Assembly (NCBI GenBank): GCA_025716815.1 | Contig: JAIXMN010000031.1 | Coordinates: 248,001-312,000, forward strand | Direction of reading: 5' to 3' | Source: Dichotomocladium elegans | Taxonomy: Eukaryota > Mucoromycota > Mucoromycetes > Mucorales > Lichtheimiaceae | Length of the DNA: 64,000 nucleotides | In this document: piece by piece, positions 56,879 through 64,000 of the stretch | Position numbering within the stretch: the first letter of the stretch is position 1 | Layout of the letters: each line of letters opens with the position of its first letter | The notes under the pieces: generated by a model | What the model was told of the DNA's origin: nothing | Seen by the model: only the letters and a program-made list of their open reading frames with translations | The model's database searches: none | Made by a program: the position numbers and the translations under genes

Positions 56879-59800
56879 ATGGAGCGGCCTTCGTCGGAGA
56901 ACCATAGTTCTCCAGAGTTGTCCACACAGACATCCTCCGAGTCAGGCTGGAAAGCAACGAGGTCAAAGGGGGCAGCGCTTCCCGTAGCCAATCCCCAAAA
57001 TAAGCGTAACAAGAGCACACGGGCATGTGACGAATGTAGAAAGCGCAAGGTACGGGGCTCTCGGTATTTCTTTTTCCAAGTCCAAGTGTGCGTGCGAACA
57101 ACAAGAGCGTGAGAGAGGTGCGAATGTGAAGAATACATATGCATGCATTTGCGGGCGAAAATTAGAGTGTCTGTGGGACAAACGTAGCAGAGGGGGGGAA
57201 GAAAACCGCTGAGAGATTAATAAATAAGCGCTCCCCCCCCCGTTCATGACCAGGTAAAATGCGATGGCGTTCAGCCCTGTGCGAAGTGTCGCAAGTCCGA
57301 AATCGAATGTGTCTTTGCCAAATTGCCACCCAAGCGTTGCCCACCTAAGCAGTACATTGAGCTTCTCGAAGGACGACTCCAGCTTATTGAAAAGGCCCTT
57401 CGCGCCATTGATGGGCTTCCGCGGGAAATCCTCGATGAGGCACAGGTTTTGCGGTCTACTTCTGACGCTCTTGCGAACGAATCGCCTTCTTCAAGCACTG
57501 TGAACGACGACGTTCGGGAAACCACGATGGCAAAAAAAGGTATATTGATAGCTCAAAGTCGTCTTCGCACCTTCTCTATTCATTCTTTGGTGCTGGTAGA
57601 AGGGGAATCCGATGCTCGCATCGGCTCATCAGCTTCCTCATGTAGCCCAAAGACGGGACGTATTGCGGATGGACTTGAACGATTCAGCATAAACGAGATT
57701 GGACAGGCCATGTACGTGAACGACTTCCGCGGCCGAATTGACCGTACATCGAATATGCGTAGCAAAGAATGTAACGGCAACACTGGTGATGATACCAGAC
57801 TGTATCCAACGCTCTATCGGCCATCATCAAATAGCAGTACAAAGCTGCGCGATAGCTCCGGCACCAGTAATGACGCGGTTGCCATGGAGACCGATTCCGT
57901 TGTCTCAGAGCCGTCGCTATTTTGGTCAGCCACCAGTAATCTTCCCCCGGATATACCGCTGTATCTCATCAGGACGTATTTCACACAAATACACAAATAT
58001 GTACCGATGATCCATAGTCCTTACTTTTTAAGGCAGATCAATGATGCAAATGGTGTGAGTGGCAATAGTTCGAGCTGCACACCGTCGCCACTCCTGCTCT
58101 ATGCAATGTGTGCTGTTGCTTCCCGATGGGTGTCTGATCACAGCCCCAGTGCGCCTTCAGGACCTACCATTGCACCAGGATTCAGTTACTATCAACGCGC
58201 TTTCGCGAAGATTGACGAGTACTCGGATGCACCAAGACTATCCACTATTCAAGCGCTTGTGCTTCTCACAAAATACCAAGAGTACTATCGCCGGCTGGGG
58301 TTTTTTCATCGCCCGGGAATATACTTGGGGATGGCCGTAAAAATGTGTAATGATCTTGGTCTATCAAAGCTCGATCCGGGTCCCAGTACGGGGGAGAACC
58401 CACAGGAATATGAGGCTAAGAAACGAACCTTTTGGATGGTGTTTATCTACGACTTGATGATGAGGTAGAGGCGGAACGGATATCATCCGTTATGTGTTCT
58501 GGGTCCTTGAATAGGGGGAAACTCATATGCCGTGTTCTTGTGTGCGCGTGCGGGACTTAGCATTGAACAGGGACGAGAGCCGTTCTTTTCCAATATTGAC
58601 TGCACGACGGGATATCCCGTGGCAACAAATGAGGAGGGCCCACAACTCGAGGAGGTGGTGATGACTACCAGCTTGATGATTCAACTTTGTCGAATCTTGT
58701 CTGACATTGCTGCCTTGGTCCGACGTGTTGAGGCGCGCCAGCGGGCTCAAGGCAACCACCGATCGCATGTTCAGATTGTCGAGGAGTACGGCCGCCTTTT
58801 TTTACTCCATACCCATCTTGAGAACTTTATTCACGAACTACCATCATCGATGTCTTATTTGCCAACGCATAGCAATGCTTACCCTGCTGAAAAGCAATCC
58901 ATTCACAGTGCTCCGTTAGGATTTCTACATATGATCTACCATTTCAGTATGATCCTACTGCATCGCCATTATGTGCTCCACCCCCTTCCTGAGAGCAGCA
59001 GCGATGTGGAGCTCGAACCATATCTGCATGAACAGCTCTGTGCAGCATCTGCATCCAACATCACAACCATTGTGGATACCATGCTCGAAACGTATCCGAT
59101 GGATGCCTTTAGCTATCCAACCCGAGGTGTCCAGAGCGCAATTCACTGCGTTACCATGGCAGCGACAGTGCATCGCAGGCGAATGACAAGTCATGAAAAC
59201 GGGATACCAGAAATTGCCAAGCAGCAATACCAAAAGAGCATTTCGGTGATCCATTGCCTTGCAGCCGAATCACCGGCCGTAGAGTTCTACTCGTACATCA
59301 AAGAGGCCGAACTGGCCCAGCTCTATGATCTCATGGCGGTCAATCCGGATAAGAGCAATCCATCCTTGTCGTCTCACTTGCATAATACGGCCGCCAGCTT
59401 ATCGCCGTCATCCACTGTGGACGGAAAGCCATCCAATCAGCATGTCGCTAGCAACAATGTTTCCTTGTCTGACACATCCTCCACATCATCTTCGCCCTTG
59501 ATTCTTGCCAAAGAAGGCGGTGGTAACAATGGTAATCCTATTAGGATGAAAAGTTGTATCTGATTGCTAACACTATAACCATAGATACCCACCCTCATCC
59601 CATGTTCACTGGGCGTGGGGGAGTCACATGTCCTGCGGCGATCGTTCCACCCGCGTCATGCGCTATTGGTCAATATGATCGAGCTCTACAGCAGCAGCAA
59701 CAACAACAACAAGCACCATACTATATGGAATTCAGTCAGGGATCATTATTGAATTCGAGTGCTGCGATCTCAGACCCTGATCGGTTTGCGTCTCTGATGA

Positions 59801-60780
59801 TGCATAATGGTATCAGTAGGTCCGTATACAATCATCACCAGCAGTCATTGTCTTACGCTCAACAGCCACAGCCATTGGTCAACCCGCATGCATCGATCCA
59901 GTATCATCCTCGGCGATCGCGTTTGGGCCATCCCAGCTCATACTCGCAAGAAGACCTACGATCACTACGCCGGGCACACATGAACAAACCGATCAGCGCA
60001 GGTAATTTCCCGCCAGCGCATGCACGCTCCTCTTCGATCGTACCCGACTTGGTGTATCCTAATACTGCTGGTGCGACAATGAGTGGAACGATGTATGGAG
60101 AGCTTTGTTCACCGATGGAAGGGTACAAAGCAGGAAATTCAAAGTATGCACCCCATCAGACAGCACGTACGATGCCACGGCGATTGCGGCGTCAGCAATC
60201 CATGATTGCCATGATGCCGTCCTGCCACGCACAGCGTCAGCAGCAGTCCGTCCACCAGCCGCCACCGCTGCCGCGACCACCACAAGCAGCAGCAGCAGCA
60301 GCAGCGCCCCCACCTCCTACTCATCGTATATCGCCTCTACCGCCAACAATGCATCAGCGTCACCCACCACATGCACATTTACTGTCAGAAACAGTACAAC
60401 CCCATCATCGTCGTCATATCGGTTCAGCTTCCAGCAAGCGTGCTGTAGCGTCAGTTTCTGACATGACGCAGCCGCAGAAACATCCTCCCTTTGTTGATTA
60501 CCAAGATAGCGATAATAATGATTCTATGATGTACGTGGATACAGACTATAGCTTGCCACCTGCCGTTGGATATTCCGAACAATACCCTGACATGACAGCA
60601 GCAGCAGCAGCAGCAGCAGAACCAGCAGCCTCGTCGACGGCCGATACCTTGACGCTTCTTAATGCGCCGTCGCATGCCGACCCTGTTACGATGAACCAGA
60701 TTTTCATGGGATCGGAACAGTGGGCAAGGATGACCGGCCTCGAGGATCTACAACAACGAAGTGAAGGGCATGTTATATAA
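56879..60780 (+). CDS. Zn2Cys6 fungal transcription factor
   Basis: Four exons: 56879-57049, 57254-58464, 58561-59522, 59585-60780; 1179 aa. The binuclear zinc cluster is split by the first intron: C-D-E-C-R-K-R-K-V then K-C-D-G-V-Q-P-C-A-K-C-R-K-S-E-I-E-C. It is followed by a basic P-P-K-R-C-P-P-K-Q-Y-I-E linker and a heptad dimerisation helix. The central part (about residues 310-700) has the layout of the fungal-specific regulatory domain: F-T-Q-I-H-K-Y-V-P-M-I-H, L-L-L-Y-A-M-C-A-V-A, and K-R-T-F-W-M-V-F-I-Y-D. The C-terminal third is rich in Gln, His and Ala runs, typical of activation domains. A 60-nt open segment (about 57540-57599) with GT...AG ends could be an extra intron that keeps the frame. 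Target genes unknown. Confidence 0.87.
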
Positions 60781-61345
60781 ACTCTCCACTTATTGCTTTC
60801 CGTTTCTCCATATACTACACTCCTTCTCTCGTTTTCTATCCATCCTACTTCTCTTCCGCTTCTTACATCACACACACGCACGTGTGCGTGTGCGTGTTTG
60901 TGCTCTTTGTGTCTCTCTGTCTCTTTATATATTGTATTGTTGTTTTATAAATACCCATGATGCTCTCTTCTTTTTCTGAACACAGCGGCAGTAAATTTGA
61001 ATTCAACATAGTCTCTGTGTCCTTATAATGACCAATATACGTGTATTCCACCAGTGGCCGTAACAGATGATAAAAGCACAGTATTTGGATACATCTGCCG
61101 GTTGTTTATGTATTGTTTGCTGCGGTAAAAAGATCGAGGTGCTCAAATAGCATTTGCGTATTGCAGATGAACACATGCACTGAACTTTATTTGCGTTCCC
61201 CAGCCAGTGGTCTGCTCAGCATGGACACCCGAAACAAATGATCTTTTCAAGAATAGCATTCTTTTTTTTTTTCTGGCACAGAAATGTGTGTTGATGCACA
61301 AACGGGCTTTTGATACTCCGGGATTTGAGTGTTGTGTTTGTACAT
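60781..61345. other. Convergent 3' regions
   Basis: Contains CACACACACGCACGTGTGCG followed by further GTGTG at about 60870-60900, a small palindromic CA/GT tract, and a T-run at 61262-61274. No gene. Confidence 0.6.
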
Positions 61346-62262
61346 TTACTTTGCTCGCATTTCAGGAGGTGCGTCTTCCTGATAGGCAGGGCTGGCCGCG
61401 ACAAACTCGGGAAGGGCCAACAGGGTTTCTGCAATACGAGCAATATGAGGAAAGGGCGTCATGTCGAGGTTGTATCGCAAGGCGTTATAGTATTGCGGCA
61501 CAAGCATAAAGTCGGCCATTGTGATTTCATCGCCAAAGCAGTACTTGCCGGATGTTTGCATAAGTCGCTTTTCCACACCTTCAAAACCGCGCGCTGTATA
61601 TTTGCTTGCCCAGGCGTCGCGCTTGGCTGCATCATCACCACACGTGTCAGCTAATACCGTAGTGTTTTGGAGAGGGTGAATGTCGCATGCGATCTCCAGG
61701 CACATCTCGCGTACTTGGGCTCGCAAGAACGGATCGGACGGATAAAGAGGTCGGTCTATCAAAAAATCTCCCCGCCATCAATATCGCCAAGGAAGGGTAA
61801 AAAAAAAAAAAAAGAAAGCATCTCTTTCTCTCTTGATACTGTACCTGGATAGACCTCATTGAGGTATTCCATGATGGCAAGACTTTGGGTGAGGACTTTG
61901 CCGTCGGGAAGGACAAGAGCTGGTACGCGGCGGCTTGGATTGACTTTGGCAAATTCTGGATTTGTCAGCTACAGAAAGAGAATAAGATCAGTTCGATCGA
62001 GATTTTCCCACAGGTGGATAGGCTAAGGATAGGTACGTTTTCCTTCTTCAGGAGATTGATAGCGATCTTGTCGTAGCTGACTCCCTTCCACTCAAACACC
62101 AGGCGGACGCGCCAGGATGCCGACGAGCGAAAATAATGATAGAGCGTGAGCTTTTTCTGCAAAGACAATGTTGTTTTCCATGGTTCCTTTGAGTCCCAAT
62201 CGTTCTTGCTGCTTCACCCGTACATGCGAACTTTTTTTTTCTTTTACCTCCTGGTCGGTCAT
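61346..62262 (-). CDS. maiA: Maleylacetoacetate isomerase / zeta-class glutathione S-transferase
   Basis: Catalyses glutathione-dependent cis-trans isomerisation of maleylacetoacetate to fumarylacetoacetate in phenylalanine/tyrosine breakdown. Minus-strand exons: 62262-62248, 62156-62037, 61968-61845, 61755-61346; 222 aa, the normal family length. N-terminal thioredoxin-like half with L-Y-H-Y-F-R-S-S-A-S-W-R-V-R and L-T-Q-S-L-A-I-M-E-Y-L; C-terminal helical half with D-I-H-P-L-Q-N and E-I-T-M-A-D-F-M-L-V-P-Q. The zeta signature is normally S-S-C-x-W-R-V-R; here the Cys is Ala, while the catalytic Ser is kept. The first exon is just five codons (M-T-D-Q-E). Confidence 0.92.
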
Positions 62263-62791
62263 GGTAAGGGTGTTAAGAAAAAGATGATGGGGAGAAATGC
62301 GCAGGCTGCATTTTATATTGCAGCTCCAGAAATAATTTCCCACGGCTTGGCATACCCGCCCGTATTTTTTTTTTTCTTTTTTAAACAAACGTCATTGCTA
62401 AACAGGACGCTGCAGTGATTGCGCAAGTTATTGCCTGCGGGGTCTACACGATGACGAAGATCAAATGCATGTGACTGATACTCCTCTTGCAACAAAGATT
62501 TAGTTTTGCAAATGAGGCCACAATAGTCCTGTACATTCCCTATTAAAATCGAAACGCATGAGTCTCGTCGCTACCACGTCGAAATTCACCGTATATTTAA
62601 TAAAGTTGGACATGCAAAGACGACAGTTCCTCCCCTTTTCTTATTGACCTTGTACTTGCTTAGCTTGCATCTTCCTGCTCAGGAGTGCGCATGCCGTAGC
62701 TGCGCAGGCACACACGCACAAACTTGCCCGATTTTTTGATCTATTTTATTTTTCTTTGGTTGCTCTTGATTCCCGACGACGAGAGGCAGCA
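62263..62791. other. Divergent promoter region
   Basis: About 530 bp between the divergent starts of the isomerase and the Bst1-like gene, with a T-run at 62365-62381. No gene, no recognised site. Confidence 0.55.
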
Positions 62792-64000
62792 ATGTTTTGG
62801 CGACCTGTGATGGCAGGTGCGATGGCCACGTTGGCGATCCTTTACGTTATCGCAGACTCATTCTTACATCATCAGCGGGATGTGCAATCTTGCGCGATGA
62901 GCTATTCGCGACCTTCATTCTACGAGATTCCTTTGGCCTCAGCCACACACCCAAAATACAAGCTTTATTTGTTTCGCCAGGGTCTGGTGGATAGCACAGA
63001 ACGCGTATGAACCAAAAGACGAGAGAGAAAACGCGCATGCTCATCTTTGAAACCAAAGCTTCTTGGCGTGCCGGGGCTTTTTATTCCCGGTCATGCAGGG
63101 AGTTACAAGCAGGTACGATCGATTGCTGCAGAGACGGCGGAGCAATATGGTCCTGCGGCCATTGACTATTTCACCGTGGACCTGAATGAAGAGTTCTCAG
63201 CCCTGAGTGGCCAGCAGCTGCTTCAGCAGGCCGAGTTTCTGAACGACGCCATCCATCACATTCTGAGCGAACTGTACCAGGACAGGTATTCGGCCGTCAT
63301 CATCGTTGGTCATTCCATGGGCGGGATAGTGGCTCGTCTTATGTCCTCTATGGCCAACTACCGCCCCAAAAGCGTCCATCACATCCTCACTCTCGCCACA
63401 CCCCATGCGCAGCAGCCCATTGCCTTGGACCCGGTGATGACACGTGTATACGCGACCGTCCATCGCCGTTATCATAGTCATCCGAACGAGACGACCCTGA
63501 TCTCCATTGCAGGAGGGACGGCCGATACCATCGTCAATTCAGACATGGCTCACCAAGGCGCTGATGTCACGGCCTTTTCATCAGGAATCCCAGGCGTATG
63601 GACGTCGTGCGATCACATGGCCATCCTCTGGTGCAACCAGCTCGTCCGGGTCGTAGCCACTGTGTTAGGTGAGAGTATAGATCGATACCACGGCACTGGC
63701 ATCAAAGCGCGGGACGATCGGATTCGCATTGCCAGAGAGCACCTGCTTTCGCCGCTTTCACTCCTTCAGCCCTCTGGCGAGGCCCCGGCTGTGTTTGATC
63801 GTACCGGCCCACAGGACGTCTTGCCATCGACGCATATGTTCACTACCACTGACGAAGCTATGCTCATAAACACCAAAAAAGGAAAGGTCTCCATTCTGAC
63901 TGACATCAAAGACATTGAATTTGCAGCATGTACGCAGTCGCCCGACAATCTTTGCTATCCTCTGACGACTGAAAAGCCACTTGAGCTACCTCAATCCAAT
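62792..64000 (+). CDS. BST1: PGAP1/Bst1-like GPI inositol-deacylase, 3' end cut by window
   Basis: ER membrane lipase that removes the acyl chain from the inositol of GPI anchors, needed for ER export of GPI-anchored proteins. Exon 1 62792-63004, intron 63005-63058, exon 2 63059 to the window edge; 385 codons visible. A hydrophobic N-terminal anchor (about residues 8-24), then Y-K-L-Y-L-F-R-Q-G and G-L-F-I-P-G-H-A-G-S-Y-K-Q-V-R-S-I-A-A-E, the PGAP1 family start. Lipase nucleophile motif G-H-S-M-G-G at about 155 with Ser about 156; H-I-L-T-L-A-T-P-H follows, and C-D-H near 250 probably holds the catalytic His. The C-terminal multi-span membrane part lies beyond the window. Confidence 0.9.

Overview
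This is a 64-kb eukaryotic window from a filamentous fungus, most probably an early-diverging (Mucoromycota, Mucorales-like) species. The signs are translation elongation factor 3 (fungus-typical), many short introns (about 50-110 nt) with GTAAGT-type donors and (T)GAC/CTAAC-type branch sites, a Zn2Cys6 regulator, a CreA/Mig1 zinc-finger protein, a two-finger GATA factor, and degenerate DD34E Tc1-like and Fanzor-like elements. The genus is not assigned. All intron/exon structures were read by eye from splice signals, phase and protein-family continuity; junctions could be a few bases off.

Layout. 1-3.2 kb is a transposon graveyard: a Fanzor-like remnant, a pogo-type MITE, an intron-bearing repeat and a Tc1-like fragment. 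3.3-17.9 kb is a dense housekeeping block: a Gyp7-type Rab GAP, the NMD helicase UPF1, a short XPB-like helicase paralogue and eEF3 on the plus strand, then a SET-MYND protein converging on eEF3 from the minus strand. 17.9-34.3 kb is gene-poor. It holds a CreA/Mig1-like C2H2 regulator (21.8-22.6 kb), a foldback Tc1 derivative (23.7-25.3 kb), a broken hypothetical gene (28.5-29.7 kb) and further repeat debris.

34.3-51.9 kb is again gene-rich: a CaMKK-like kinase with its Arg-Pro insert, a secreted barwin/RlpA-like protein, a second Ser/Thr kinase, ribosomal protein uL24 (RPL26) divergent from LSM6, a CEP120-like C2 protein, a PPZ-type phosphatase, a GATA factor and an unrecognised protein with PIP-like, UIM, SIM and UBZ motifs. 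After a 3-kb repeat-rich gap, 54.8-64 kb holds the CBS-domain protein SDS23, a large Zn2Cys6 regulator, maleylacetoacetate isomerase, and the 5' part of a PGAP1/Bst1-type GPI inositol deacylase cut by the window edge.

Functional themes: RNA metabolism and translation (UPF1, eEF3, RPL26, LSM6), nutrient and energy signalling (CreA-like, AreA-like GATA, CaMKK-like, SDS23, PPZ) and membrane traffic or GPI anchors (Gyp7, Bst1). There is no cluster or operon logic; genes are independent units with their own introns. The items most worth a second look are the ubiquitin/SUMO-reader protein, the N-terminally short XPB paralogue, the foldback Tc1 element, the intron-bearing repeat family, two apparent GC-AG introns, and an RPL26 intron placed directly before the stop codon.
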